Assembly (NCBI GenBank): GCA_052168355.1
Contig: JBQLZQ010000061.1
Coordinates: 1-63,541, forward strand
Reading direction: 5' to 3'
From: JBQLZQ01 sp052168355
GTDB lineage: Bacteria; Pseudomonadota; Alphaproteobacteria; DSM-16000; Inquilinaceae
Length of the DNA: 63,541 bases
The notes under the pieces were generated by a model that was not told the origin of the DNA, searched no databases, and worked only from the letters and a program-made list of their open reading frames with translations. Both the position numbers and the translations under genes were made by a program. Positions 1 to 8,424 of the stretch are shown piece after piece; position 1 is the stretch's first letter, and each line of letters starts with the position of its first letter.

Positions 1-4
1 TTCA

Positions 5-42
5 CGTCATTGGTGGAAGCGGGTCCGCTTCCACCAATGACG
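5..42. repeat. Perfect 18-bp inverted repeat downstream of petC
   Basis: Bases 5-22 and 25-42 are exact reverse complements, with only GT between the arms. The element lies 55 bases beyond the petC stop on the side where the bc1 operon ends, so it could act as a transcription stop or mRNA-stabilising hairpin. No T-run follows on either strand, so it is not a textbook intrinsic terminator. No second copy was noticed in the window. Confidence 0.7.
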
Positions 43-97
43 ATCGCGCTCTAGAAACGCCGAGACGCCCTGATAGCGCCGTCGACGGCACCCTTGA

Positions 98-880
98 TCA
101 GTGAACGTCGGCCCAGATCTTGCGCTTGACGGCGTACATGAGGCCGGTGAAGACGATCAGGAACAGGATAACCTTGGCCCCCATCTCCTTGCGGTCCTCC
201 AGATGCGGTTCGGCCGCCCACATCAGGAACGTGGAAATGTCGCGGGCATACTGCTCGATGGTTTCCGGGGTTCCCTCGCCGGCATAGTCGACAATGCCGT
301 CCTGAAGAAACGGCGGCATGGCGATCTGATGACCCGGGAAATAGAGATTGTAGTACATCCCCGCCATCAACGTGACGTCGTCGGGCGGATCGACATAGCC
401 GGTCAGCAGACCCGCGATATAGTCGGGGCCGCCGGCCCGGGCCTTGGCAATGACCGACAGATCCAGCGGATAGGCGCCATTGTTGGCCGCCCTGGCCGCG
501 TTCTCGTTGGCAAAGGGGCTGGCGAAGCGGTCGGAAGCGATGGCCGGCCGCTCGAACATCTCGCCGTTTTCGTCGGGACCGTCGGTCACGACGTACCCGG
601 CGGCAATGGCCCTCACCTCGTCCTCGCTGAAACCGATGTCATTCAGGTTGCGGTAGGACAGAAGACTCATGGCGTGGCAGGAGGAGCATACCTCCTTGTA
701 GACCTGGAAGCCGCGCTGAACCGCGGCCCGGTCGTAGGTCCCGAAGATACCGCCGAACGACCAGTCAAGCGCCGGCGGCGCCACGGCTTCCCCGGCCGCT
801 TGGGCCGGGCCGGCCGGCGCAAGTCCGGCAAGAGCAGCGGAAAAAACCAGGGCCAGCGCTGTCTTTTTTACATCACCCAT
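98..880 (-). CDS. petC: Cytochrome c1 of the bc1 complex
   Basis: This is the membrane-anchored c-type cytochrome that takes electrons from the Rieske protein and passes them to soluble cytochrome c. The 260-residue product has a signal peptide ending near residue 28 (PAQA), the haem-attachment motif CSSCH at about residues 65-69, a likely axial Met in QIAMPPF and a C-terminal membrane anchor before a basic tail (VKRKIWADVH). The ATG at 880 was chosen over an in-frame upstream start because it begins directly with the signal peptide and lies 4 bases after the petB stop. It is the last gene of petA-petB-petC. Confidence 0.96.
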   Translation of the reverse strand: MGDVKKTALALVFSAALAGLAPAGPAQAAGEAVAPPALDWSFGGIFGTYDRAAVQRGFQVYKEVCSSCHAMSLLSYRNLNDIGFSEDEVRAIAAGYVVTDGPDENGEMFERPAIASDRFASPFANENAARAANNGAYPLDLSVIAKARAGGPDYIAGLLTGYVDPPDDVTLMAGMYYNLYFPGHQIAMPPFLQDGIVDYAGEGTPETIEQYARDISTFLMWAAEPHLEDRKEMGAKVILFLIVFTGLMYAVKRKIWADVH

Positions 881-884
881 GATC

Positions 885-2153
885 TCAGGCCTTCCCCATC
901 GGCTTTGCGACCGCGGCGGCCGGCATGGCCCCACCCCCTTTGAGAACCGATTCGCTGATGCTGCGCGGCAACGGCAACGGGCGTTCGAAGAGCCCCAGAA
1001 GCGGCAACAGGATCAGAAAGTGGAAGAAATAATAAATCGTGCTCAAGCGTGACAGAACGACGTAGATGCCTTCCGCAGGCTTCGCCCCGCAATAGCCCAG
1101 AATCAATAGGTTCAGCAGCAGCAGCCAGAAAAACCACTTGTAGATCGGCCGGAACCGGGCGCTGCGCACTTTCGACGTATCCAGCCATGGCAGAACGAAC
1201 AGCACCAGGATGGAACCGAACATCAGGACCACGCCGAACAGCTTATCCGGCACCGCGCGCAGGATCGCGTAGAACGGCAAGAAGTACCATTCCGGAACGA
1301 TATGCGCCGGCGTCACCAGAGGGTTGGCGGGAATGTAGTTGTCCGGATGGCCGAGATAGTTCGGCGCGTAGAACACGAAGATCGCGAAGACGATCAGGAA
1401 CACGCCCATCCCGAACATGTCCTTGACCGTATAGTAGGGATGGAACGGCAGCGTGTCCTGCGGCCCCTTGGGTTCGACGCCGAGCGGATTGTTCGACCCT
1501 GTGATATGGAGCGCCGCGACATGCAGGAAGACCACCGCCACGATCACGAAGGGCAGCAGATAATGCAGCGAGAAGAACCGGTTGAGCGTGGCGTTGTCGA
1601 CCGAGAACCCGCCCCAGAGCCAGGTCACGATGCTTTCCCCGAACACCGGGATGGCCGAGAACAGGTTGGTAATGACGGTCGCCCCCCAGAAGCTCATTTG
1701 GCCCCAGGGCAGCACGTATCCCATAAAGGCGGTGGCCATCATCAACAGCAGGATGACGACACCGAGCATCCACAACAACTCCCGCGGCGCCTTGTAGGAC
1801 CCGTAATAGAGGCCGCGGAAGATATGAATATAGACTACGATGAAAAACATCGAGGCGCCATTCATGTGAATATAGCGCATGAGCCAGCCGTAGTTCACGT
1901 CCCGCATGATGCGCTCGACGCTTTCGAAGGCGTAGTCCACGTGAGCCGTGTAGTGCATGGACAGGAAGACGCCCGTGGCGATCATCGTCACCAGGACCAC
2001 CATGGCCAAGGCGCCGAAATTCCAGAAATAATTGAAATTTCGCGGTGTCGGATACGACCCGTATTCGCGGCTCATCATCGTGAAGATGGGCAGGCGGGTA
2101 TCGATCCAACCGATCACGGGGTTTCGAAAGCTGCTGGGCTGGGCGTGGGCCAT
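885..2153 (-). CDS. petB: Cytochrome b of the bc1 complex
   Basis: This is the integral membrane subunit of the ubiquinol:cytochrome c oxidoreductase. It binds two b haems and carries the Qo and Qi quinone sites. The 422-residue length is normal for the bacterial subunit. The Qo motif PEWYFLPFYAILR is at about residue 288, and several long hydrophobic helices carry paired histidines, for example in MRYIHMNGAS. The ATG at 2153 follows the petA stop by 44 bases. It is the middle gene of the operon, and the spacing to petC is only 4 bases. Confidence 0.97.
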   Translation of the reverse strand: MAHAQPSSFRNPVIGWIDTRLPIFTMMSREYGSYPTPRNFNYFWNFGALAMVVLVTMIATGVFLSMHYTAHVDYAFESVERIMRDVNYGWLMRYIHMNGASMFFIVVYIHIFRGLYYGSYKAPRELLWMLGVVILLLMMATAFMGYVLPWGQMSFWGATVITNLFSAIPVFGESIVTWLWGGFSVDNATLNRFFSLHYLLPFVIVAVVFLHVAALHITGSNNPLGVEPKGPQDTLPFHPYYTVKDMFGMGVFLIVFAIFVFYAPNYLGHPDNYIPANPLVTPAHIVPEWYFLPFYAILRAVPDKLFGVVLMFGSILVLFVLPWLDTSKVRSARFRPIYKWFFWLLLLNLLILGYCGAKPAEGIYVVLSRLSTIYYFFHFLILLPLLGLFERPLPLPRSISESVLKGGGAMPAAAVAKPMGKA

Positions 2154-2197
2154 GGCCGACTATCCTTGACTGCTCAACACGCGGGAGGGCCGGTTGC

Positions 2198-2746
2198 TCA
2201 GCCGACGACTATCCGCGAATCCTCGGTAAACTCGTAAGGCGGAACAACGAGATTGCTGGGCGCGGGGCCCCGCCGGATGCGACCTGCGGTATCGTAATGC
2301 GACCCGTGGCACGGACAGAACCAACCGCCGAATTCACCCCGGTCATCGGTCGGCTTCTGGCCGAGCGGCACGCAGCCCAGATGGGTACAGACGCCAACCA
2401 GAACCAGCCATTGGGGCTGTATCACCCGTTCGGCGTCGGGCTGGGGATCGGGCAGCGCGTCGAGATCCACTGACCGTGCCTCCGCAATCTCCTCTTCGGT
2501 ACGGCTTCGGATGAACAGCGGTTTGCCCCGCCAGGTCACCGTGATCGCCTGCCCAGCCGCGATCGGCGACAGATCGACCTCGATGGACGCCAGGGCCAAC
2601 GTGTCGGCGGCCGGGTTCATACTGTCGATGAACGGCCACGCGACCGCACCGACGCCAACGGCCCCGACCGCAGCCGCGGTGAGATAAAGAAAATCGCGGC
2701 GCGTCGCGCCGTCGCCTGAATTGGCCGGATGCGTGGTATCCACCAT
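2198..2746 (-). CDS. petA: Rieske iron-sulfur protein of the bc1 complex
   Basis: This is the high-potential [2Fe-2S] subunit that moves electrons from ubiquinol at the Qo site to cytochrome c1. The 182-residue protein has a twin-arginine signal-anchor (TRRDFLYLTAAAVGAVG). The two cluster-binding boxes are CTHLGC near residue 118 and CPCHGSH near residue 140. The frame stays open far upstream, but the ATG at 2746 begins just before the Tat segment, and the upstream extension would overlap the divergent trmL gene. It is the first gene of the bc1 operon. Confidence 0.96.
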   Translation of the reverse strand: MVDTTHPANSGDGATRRDFLYLTAAAVGAVGVGAVAWPFIDSMNPAADTLALASIEVDLSPIAAGQAITVTWRGKPLFIRSRTEEEIAEARSVDLDALPDPQPDAERVIQPQWLVLVGVCTHLGCVPLGQKPTDDRGEFGGWFCPCHGSHYDTAGRIRRGPAPSNLVVPPYEFTEDSRIVVG

Positions 2747-2785
2747 CGTTCTTACGCCGTCCTCACAAACACCGGGATGTATATC

Positions 2786-2812
2786 ATCATACGCTAGAAT
2801 CGACCTGCCCAA
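2786..2812 (-). promoter_or_regulatory. Possible promoter of the bc1 operon
   Basis: Reading the minus strand, TTGGGC (2812-2807) is followed after 15 bases by TATGAT (2791-2786), about 40 bases before the petA ATG, in the locally AT-rich gap between petA and trmL. The -10 match is good and the -35 and spacing are weak, so this is a suggestion only. Confidence 0.3.
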
Positions 2813-2953
2813 CTGCGGCAGACAGACGCGGAAAGTGCGGGAATCCTTAACGCCGCCCCACCGGCATCTGCATATACATCGCCCGGCAGTGGGTTGCAAA
2901 CGGCCTTGAAGCCTTTTCAGGCAGTCCGAGCATCGACACCGATTGGAGACCCC

Positions 2954-3415
2954 ATGCGTTTGGCCCTGTTCCAGCCCGACATTCCGCAGAACGCGGGCAC
3001 CAGCATGCGGCTTGCCGCCTGTCTTAACCTTTGTGTCGATATCGTCGGCCCGTGCGGTTTTGTTCTGGATGATCGGCGGCTCCGGCGCGCCGGCATGGAC
3101 TATCTGGATCATGTCGAATGGCGCCATCACGACAATTGGTCGTCTTTTCGACAGCAGATGGCCGGGCGCGGTCGTTTGATCCTGCTGACAACCCGGGCAT
3201 CCACGCCGTACACCGACTTTGATTTCCGGCCCGACGACTGCCTGATGGTCGGCCGCGAGACGACGGGCGTCCCCCAGGAGGTGCACGACGCCGCCGACGG
3301 CCGCGTCGTCATTCCGATGCGGCCGGCGCTGCGCTCGCTCAATGTCGCGGTGGCTGCATCCATGGTTGTGGGGGAGGCCCTGCGCCAGACCGGGGGGTTC
3401 CCCCGAATGGGATGA
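2954..3415 (+). CDS. trmL: tRNA (cytidine(34)-2'-O)-methyltransferase (SPOUT)
   Basis: A SPOUT-fold methyltransferase predicted to 2'-O-methylate the wobble nucleotide of certain leucine tRNAs using SAM. The 153-residue protein carries the family signatures in order: an N-terminal PDIPQNAGTSMRLA block, then LMVGRETTGVP and IPMRPALRSLNVAVAA, which form the knotted cofactor site. The ATG at 2954 is preferred to one 60 bases upstream because it opens with the usual MRLALFQPDIPQN. It is divergent from petA and followed by hemF, an arrangement I recall from other alphaproteobacteria. Confidence 0.9.
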   Translation: MRLALFQPDIPQNAGTSMRLAACLNLCVDIVGPCGFVLDDRRLRRAGMDYLDHVEWRHHDNWSSFRQQMAGRGRLILLTTRASTPYTDFDFRPDDCLMVGRETTGVPQEVHDAADGRVVIPMRPALRSLNVAVAASMVVGEALRQTGGFPRMG

Positions 3416-3511
3416 GATCGCCGGCGTTGCCTCGGCACCGAGGTATGGCAAAAGCCTCCGTCCGTGCTATTGCCTGCCGTTCCCTTTACCTGCCGGGCCT
3501 CCAACGACACC

Positions 3512-4369
3512 ATGTCGCCAACCGTCCCCACCGACTCTCAAAAACGCGAGGCCGTCCAGTGGTTCGAAACGCTGCGCGACCGGATCTGCGATGATTTCGA
3601 GGCTTTGGAAGACGCCTTGACGGGCACCGGCGCGGACCGGCCGCCCGGCCGGTTCGAACGCCGGTCGTGGGACCGTCCCGGCGGCGGCGGCGGCACGATG
3701 GCCTTGATGCATGGACGGGTCTTCGAGAAGGTCGGCGTCAACGTCTCGACGGTACACGGCATTTTTTCCGAGGACTTCGCACAGCGCATTCCAGGCGCCG
3801 GGTCCGATGGCCGGTTCTGGGCCAGCGGCATCAGCCTGGTCGCCCACATGCACAGCCCGCTGGTCCCCGCCGTGCATATGAATACTCGCCACATCATTAC
3901 CAGTTTCGGCTGGTTCGGCGGGGGCGCGGACATGACGCCGATGATACCCGATCCGGTCGATACGGAAGCGTTCCACGCGGGTCTCAGGGTGGCCTGCGAC
4001 CGCCACGATCCAGGCTATTATCCGCGTTTCAAGGACTGGTGCGACCAGTATTTCTACCTGCCCCATCGCGACGAGCCGCGCGGTGTCGGCGGTATCTTTT
4101 TCGACAATATCGATACCGGCGACTGGACCGCCGACTTCGCCTTCGTCCGCGACGTCGGCACCGCCTTCGCGGAGACCTATCCACCGATCGTGCGCCGCAA
4201 CATGAACGCGCCCTGGACCCAGGCCCAACGGGATCATCAGCTTCGCCGGCGCGGCCGCTATGTCGAGTTCAACCTGCTTTACGATCGCGGTACCCTGTTC
4301 GGTCTCAAGACCGGCGGCAATGTGGAGGCGATCCTGATGTCGCTGCCGCCCATGGCAACCTGGCCGTGA
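3512..4369 (+). CDS. hemF: Oxygen-dependent coproporphyrinogen III oxidase
   Basis: This cytosolic enzyme oxidatively decarboxylates coproporphyrinogen III to protoporphyrinogen IX in haem synthesis, using O2. The 285-residue product shows the conserved blocks GISLVAHMHSP, FGWFGGGADMTP, DQYFYLPHR and RGRYVEFNLLYDRGT. The start at 3512 (MSPTVPTDSQ) was chosen because upstream residues do not resemble the family. The protein stops right after SLPPMATWP, without the 20-odd-residue tail of the enterobacterial enzyme. I read this as a natural short form. It would supply haem to the bc1 and oxidase genes in this window. Confidence 0.93.
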   Translation: MSPTVPTDSQKREAVQWFETLRDRICDDFEALEDALTGTGADRPPGRFERRSWDRPGGGGGTMALMHGRVFEKVGVNVSTVHGIFSEDFAQRIPGAGSDGRFWASGISLVAHMHSPLVPAVHMNTRHIITSFGWFGGGADMTPMIPDPVDTEAFHAGLRVACDRHDPGYYPRFKDWCDQYFYLPHRDEPRGVGGIFFDNIDTGDWTADFAFVRDVGTAFAETYPPIVRRNMNAPWTQAQRDHQLRRRGRYVEFNLLYDRGTLFGLKTGGNVEAILMSLPPMATWP

Positions 4370-4469
4370 CATGCCCATATTCCTGAACAGCGGCGGCAAT
4401 GTGTAAGCAAGCGTCCGGACCGTTCGGGCGTTGGTAAACGACCGCCGGCAGTCGCGGAAGGAAGAGTCG

Positions 4470-5012
4470 ATGCTGCGTCTCCGTTGCGCCATTGGGCGGT
4501 TCGTGGTGGCTGTGATCCTGGTGGGACCGGCGACCGCGGTGGCCCAGGAGGCGCTGCCAATCTCCGCGTTCGCGGGGTCCTGGACGTTGAATGGGGATGT
4601 CGGCGACATCCAGACCAACGGCATAGCCCTCGGCGAGGCTGACCTCGACGTCGTCGTCGAGGTCAACGGCGACGGTTTCCGAATCAGTTGGGTCCCCATC
4701 CGGCTGAAGGAGACGGACAAGACCCTGGCGACCACGCCACGCCGTCAAATCGAATTCGTCCGAACGGCGCCGAAGGTGTTCCGCGTCAAGAACGCCGAGT
4801 CGCCCCTGGAGAGCGGCAGCCTGATCTGGGCTCGTATAGCGGGCTCGACGCTGACCGTTTACGACATGCACATCGCCGCCATGGGAGGGTTCGAGATCGT
4901 CCACGACGCGCGCACGGTCACGGGCGACGAGATGATCCACGAATTCCTGCGGATCGGATCCGAAGGGCCGGAAGGGTCATTCACGGCGCGTCTTGAGAGG
5001 ACCGCCCGATGA
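4470..5012 (+). CDS. Exported protein of unknown function, first of a tandem pair
   Basis: A 180-residue protein with an N-terminal signal peptide (hydrophobic stretch ending at AVAQEA, about residue 27). I do not recognise a characterised family. The mature part is predicted to be rich in beta strands, with blocks FAGSWTLNGD, DLDVVVEVNGDGFRISW and LIWARIAGSTLTVYD. The same blocks recur in the next gene, which overlaps it by ATGA, so the two are likely co-translated paralogues. The ATG at 4470 has a purine-rich GGAAGGAAG just upstream. A lipocalin-like ligand-binding role is possible but is only a guess. Confidence 0.8.
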   Translation: MLRLRCAIGRFVVAVILVGPATAVAQEALPISAFAGSWTLNGDVGDIQTNGIALGEADLDVVVEVNGDGFRISWVPIRLKETDKTLATTPRRQIEFVRTAPKVFRVKNAESPLESGSLIWARIAGSTLTVYDMHIAAMGGFEIVHDARTVTGDEMIHEFLRIGSEGPEGSFTARLERTAR

Positions 5013-5602
5013 CCGCATACCCGCTCGTGCCCGCCAAAGGCCGATGGGCGGCCTTCGCCCTGATTGCCGCCATCTGTGGCCTGATCGCTGTCACGCCATC
5101 GGCCGGCGCCAACGAGGACGCCGAGCAGTTTTACGGCACCTATGTCGGGTCGGCGACCGTCTATGACGCCGATGGCACGATGGTCGAAGAACGCGACATG
5201 GATATCGTCGTGGAAGCGGCCAAGCGCGGCGGCTTGGCATTGACCTGGACCAATGTGACGTTGGTCGACGGGCGGCGGGATGTGCCGGGCGTCCAGCGGC
5301 GGGTCGACGCCCTGACATTGGTCCCCGGGGACGATCTGGACATCTACCTCGAAGACACCCGCGGAAGTCTTTTCGAGCGGCGTCGGGATATCGAGGCGAT
5401 GGAAGGCGACGCGGTCCGCTGGGCCCGCATTGACAAAGGACGGCTGGGAGTTTTCTCGCTGGTCATCACAGACGACGGCGGCTACGAACTGCAGAGCTAC
5501 GAACGGATATTGACCGATATCGGCATCGACATCGACTTCCGCCGCATCGTCGACGGAAAGGTCGTGCGGCGGATCGAGGGCACCACCGTGCGTGTCGAGT
5601 AA
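5009..5602 (+). CDS. Exported protein of unknown function, second of a tandem pair
   Basis: A 197-residue secreted protein (signal peptide to about residue 33, PSAGA) whose mature part aligns along its length with the preceding protein: YGTYVGSATV, DMDIVVEAAKRGGLALTW, VRWARIDKGRLGVFS and a closing FRRI block. It begins inside the stop of the upstream gene (ATGA), so the pair forms one transcription unit. Its central DVPGVQRR segment is not matched in the sister. No catalytic motif is obvious. It lies between hemF and the convergent cca gene, and nothing in the context assigns a role. Confidence 0.8.
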   Translation: MTAYPLVPAKGRWAAFALIAAICGLIAVTPSAGANEDAEQFYGTYVGSATVYDADGTMVEERDMDIVVEAAKRGGLALTWTNVTLVDGRRDVPGVQRRVDALTLVPGDDLDIYLEDTRGSLFERRRDIEAMEGDAVRWARIDKGRLGVFSLVITDDGGYELQSYERILTDIGIDIDFRRIVDGKVVRRIEGTTVRVE

Positions 5603-5639
5603 CGGCATCATCGAACGCAAAAACCGGTTTCCGGCCAGT

Positions 5640-6851
5640 TCAGTCCCGAACCTGGGCCACGCGGCGCCGAAGTTCCGACAGGCACGCGTTGCGGTCGGCG
5701 GTGAACCCGCTGCCTATCCACCACTCTTCGACCGCGGCCAGCAGCCGCCCGACAGCCGGTCCCGGTTCGATACCCAGGGCGAGCACATCGCCCCCGCCCA
5801 CCGGTAGCGTCTGGGGCCGCCAATCCTGCGCCGCGCCGGTCAAGCGGGCAAAGCCGGCCGCGGATGGACCCGCGGCCCAGGCCAGCAGGACAGCATCGCC
5901 AAAGGTCCCGGCACCGTGCCGATGGAGCGCACGACGCAGGGCGTCATCGTCCATGTCGGGGTGAACGCGCAGATGAGCCAACGCCGCCAGCCTGTCCCGC
6001 TCAGCAGTCGACAGCCGCAGCCGTTCCGCCAGATCCGTGGCGTCGGGCAGGAGCGCCCGGAGGCGCAGCACGGGGTCGCTGGTCGGGGCCAGGGCGATCA
6101 GGCGCGACAGACGGCCGACGTCGCCGTTGCCCCCCACCGCATGGACGGCCACACCCGTTTCCACCATCAACCGCCATGCCGGTGCCGGGTCCGGGGCGGT
6201 CAAAAGCTTCAACACTTCGTTACGGATCCGTTCGGCCGAAAGACCGGGCACGGCCGACGCCATCCGGCGGCAGGCCTCCAGCGCCTCGGCATCGGGCGGT
6301 GCCGTACCGTAATGGGCATAAAACCGGAAGAACCGAAGAATACGCAGGACATCTTCGGCGATTCGATCCGCGGCGCGGCCGATGAAACGCACGCGGCCCG
6401 CCCTGGCGTCCGCAACGCCGTCAAAATAGTCGTAAACCCGCCCATCCCGATCGGCGGACAGGGCGTTCATCGTGAAATCGCGGCGCGCGGCATCCTCGCG
6501 CCAGTCATCGGTGAACGCCACGACCGCATGCCTTCCATCGGTGGAGACATCCCGCCGCAGGGTCGTGACTTCAATCGCCCGACCGGCGGCAACCGCGGTG
6601 ATGGTGCCATGGTCGATGCCCGTCGGAACGACGCGCAGGCCCGCGTCCTTCAGCGCCGCCATCGCAGCGGTCGGCGGCAGCACGCTGGCGACATCGATGT
6701 CCGCAACGGATCGCCCCAGCAGCCGGTCACGCACGCAACCGCCGACAAAACGCGGGGCACCGCCGGCTGTCTCCAGGGCACCGATCACCGCCTCCACCGA
6801 AGGGTCGGATCGCCAATCCTGAATATCGAGAACGAGACTTTCGTTGAACAA
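5640..6851 (-). CDS. cca: CCA tRNA nucleotidyltransferase
   Basis: A class II nucleotidyltransferase that adds or repairs the 3'-CCA of tRNAs. The head has RFVGGCVRDRLLGRSVADIDVA with the catalytic DxD, then the EVTTLRRDV and RRDFTMNAL blocks, then EDVLRILRFFRF of the neck. The rest is a helical C-terminal region. The 403-residue length is normal for alphaproteobacterial forms. The start is a TTG at 6851, the best-placed codon in front of the conserved head, so a slightly later start is possible. It is last in the minus-strand DUF1285-NUDIX-DUF6111-cca operon. Confidence 0.93.
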   Translation of the reverse strand: MFNESLVLDIQDWRSDPSVEAVIGALETAGGAPRFVGGCVRDRLLGRSVADIDVASVLPPTAAMAALKDAGLRVVPTGIDHGTITAVAAGRAIEVTTLRRDVSTDGRHAVVAFTDDWREDAARRDFTMNALSADRDGRVYDYFDGVADARAGRVRFIGRAADRIAEDVLRILRFFRFYAHYGTAPPDAEALEACRRMASAVPGLSAERIRNEVLKLLTAPDPAPAWRLMVETGVAVHAVGGNGDVGRLSRLIALAPTSDPVLRLRALLPDATDLAERLRLSTAERDRLAALAHLRVHPDMDDDALRRALHRHGAGTFGDAVLLAWAAGPSAAGFARLTGAAQDWRPQTLPVGGGDVLALGIEPGPAVGRLLAAVEEWWIGSGFTADRNACLSELRRRVAQVRD

Positions 6852-6904
6852 GGCGCCGGCCCTAAAGACCTTTTGAAACAGGAGACGGTCTCCCTATACC
6901 AAGT

Positions 6905-7195
6905 TCACGGGTCCGGCGGATCGTTGAAATGGCCGGGCACCACGGTGCCGTCGATCAATCGCGGCGGGACATAATCCGCGGCGCGATCGACATCCCCGAT
7001 CAGCGCCCAGCCGACAAGAAGAACGGCCAGCAGGACGAGCCCCGACGCGGCCAGCCAGAATTTGGGGGCATCCTGCCACCAGCCGCGGGGTTCGCGGCCC
7101 TGCGCCAGGGCTCTCTGCCGCGACACCATGACGTATCCGAGATAGATCAGAGTGGGCGCAAACAGCGCCAGATAGATAAGAAGTGTGCGTGTCAT
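6905..7195 (-). CDS. Small membrane protein, DUF6111-like
   Basis: A 96-residue protein with two hydrophobic segments (about residues 4-24 and 47-68) separated by a basic loop (SRQRALAQGREPRGWW), and a Pro-rich C-terminus. It matches my memory of DUF6111 proteins found in this position. Its ATG overlaps the NUDIX gene stop (ATGA), indicating translational coupling. The function is unknown. Conserved linkage to cca suggests a housekeeping role, but nothing more specific can be said. Confidence 0.75.
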   Translation of the reverse strand: MTRTLLIYLALFAPTLIYLGYVMVSRQRALAQGREPRGWWQDAPKFWLAASGLVLLAVLLVGWALIGDVDRAADYVPPRLIDGTVVPGHFNDPPDP

Positions 7196-7809
7196 CGATC
7201 TTCCAACAGTTCGCGAAGATTGACCAGGATGCCCGCGGTCGCCCCCCAGATGTAACGGTCGCCATAGGGAAAAGCGTAAAAACTGCGCTGTCGTCCGCGG
7301 AAGTAGCGGCTATGCCGTTCCTGATTAGCCGGATCCAGGATAAAGGCGAGCGGCACCTCGAACACTTCGGCCACTTCGTCGGGGTTCGGGCGCAGCGAAA
7401 AAGGCGGCCGTACCAGCCCAACGACCGGCGCGATGCGAAACCCCGTCCGCGTGACATAGGTATCGAGCCGGCCGACGATGTCGATGTGCTCCCGAGGGAG
7501 GCCGATTTCCTCCTCGGTTTCGCGCAGCGCCGCGTCGCGTTCGTCCGCGTCTCCGGGATCGAGCCCCCCGCCGGGAAAGCTGATCTGTCCGGCATGGGTG
7601 GCCAGATGGGCGGTGCGCTGGGTCAGGAGGATTGTGAGACCGTCTCGATGGTCGATCAACGGCACCAGGACGGCCGCCGCCTTGAGTTCGGCCGGGGGCG
7701 CCATGCCGGGGTTGAGATCGTGATCGCCGCGTTGAAGACCGCGCTCTGCGTGTATGGGGGCGTCGTACCGGGGCAGCCTGCGGCGCAGTTCACCGCGGCC
7801 AAATCTCAC
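7192..7809 (-). CDS. NUDIX hydrolase, CoA pyrophosphatase-like
   Basis: A pyrophosphohydrolase of the NUDIX superfamily, probably acting on CoA derivatives. It shows the UPF0035-type signature followed by the NUDIX box: ISFPGGGLDPGD, then ALRETEEEIGL with the metal-binding REXXEE glutamates. The GTG at 7809 was chosen because it overlaps the upstream stop as GTGA, giving 205 residues. An ATG 39 bases further up would overlap the DUF1285 gene more deeply. It sits second in a four-gene operon, and its own stop overlaps the next ATG. Confidence 0.86.
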   Translation of the reverse strand: MRFGRGELRRRLPRYDAPIHAERGLQRGDHDLNPGMAPPAELKAAAVLVPLIDHRDGLTILLTQRTAHLATHAGQISFPGGGLDPGDADERDAALRETEEEIGLPREHIDIVGRLDTYVTRTGFRIAPVVGLVRPPFSLRPNPDEVAEVFEVPLAFILDPANQERHSRYFRGRQRSFYAFPYGDRYIWGATAGILVNLRELLEDR

Positions 7810-8357
7810 GGCGTCCGATCCAACGGAAAAAACGTTCCGCAACTCCATACGCCCTGACGCCCCTCCCAAATCTCGGCCCGTTCCGCGAGTTCGTAGTACA
7901 CCGACCGGACGATCAACGCGTCGAGGTTGTCGCCGACCCTGATATAGGGACGCGGCGCATCTGTTTCAGGATCGAATGAAACGACAATGCGATGATCGGC
8001 GTCGGCCCGCACCCACCGGTCCAGATTTGTGCGAAAACGCAGCACCCGGTTGACGCCGGTACCTTCCGCCAACATCTCTATAACCGTGAAGGGCGCATCG
8101 TCGACGGTGATCCGGCCGCGTTCGGCCGGGGTGATTAGCCAATAGTCGCCATCCTCGTCCCGGCGAAGAACCGAGGCGAAGAGTTTGACCAGGGCGATGC
8201 GTGTGATTGGCGTACCGCGATAGGACCATGTACCATCGCGGGCGATACGGATGTCGAAGGCCTGTTCGGCCGGGGGCGATCGCCGTGCTCCTACAAGGCG
8301 GGCATCGAGATCCGACTGATCATTTGAACCAGAGGTGCCATTGCCCAATTTTGACAT
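7806..8357 (-). CDS. DUF1285 family protein
   Basis: A 183-residue soluble protein matching the DUF1285 family by its middle blocks (DIRIARDGTWSYRGTPI, KLFASVLRRDEDGDYWLITP, ERGRITVDDAPFTVIEM) and by its place at the head of the DUF1285-NUDIX-DUF6111-cca operon. The function is not established; published structures of the family are beta-rich. The ATG at 8357 lies 67 bases from the start of the divergent MoxR gene, so the two operons share a short promoter region. Confidence 0.85.
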   Translation of the reverse strand: MSKLGNGTSGSNDQSDLDARLVGARRSPPAEQAFDIRIARDGTWSYRGTPITRIALVKLFASVLRRDEDGDYWLITPAERGRITVDDAPFTVIEMLAEGTGVNRVLRFRTNLDRWVRADADHRIVVSFDPETDAPRPYIRVGDNLDALIVRSVYYELAERAEIWEGRQGVWSCGTFFPLDRTP

Positions 8358-8424
8358 ACTCGCTGCTTAGGTTTGTTTGAGGCGGGACCGCGCCGTTTAC
8401 GAGATCAAGGTGGAGGCAAAAAAC

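Noticed and set aside
2747..3451. N-terminal extension of the Rieske gene
   Set aside because: The frame remains open upstream of 2746 but runs through trmL on the other strand, and it would bury the Tat signal in the middle of the protein.
4312..4403. Apparent C-terminal truncation of hemF, with a 13-base direct repeat (CGGCGGCAATGTG) at 4312-4324 and 4391-4403
   Set aside because: The protein ends at SLPPMATWP, shorter than the enterobacterial form, but all catalytic blocks are present and I recall alphaproteobacterial HemF ending close to this point. The short GC-rich repeat could be chance. No continuation of the family tail is seen in the other frames.
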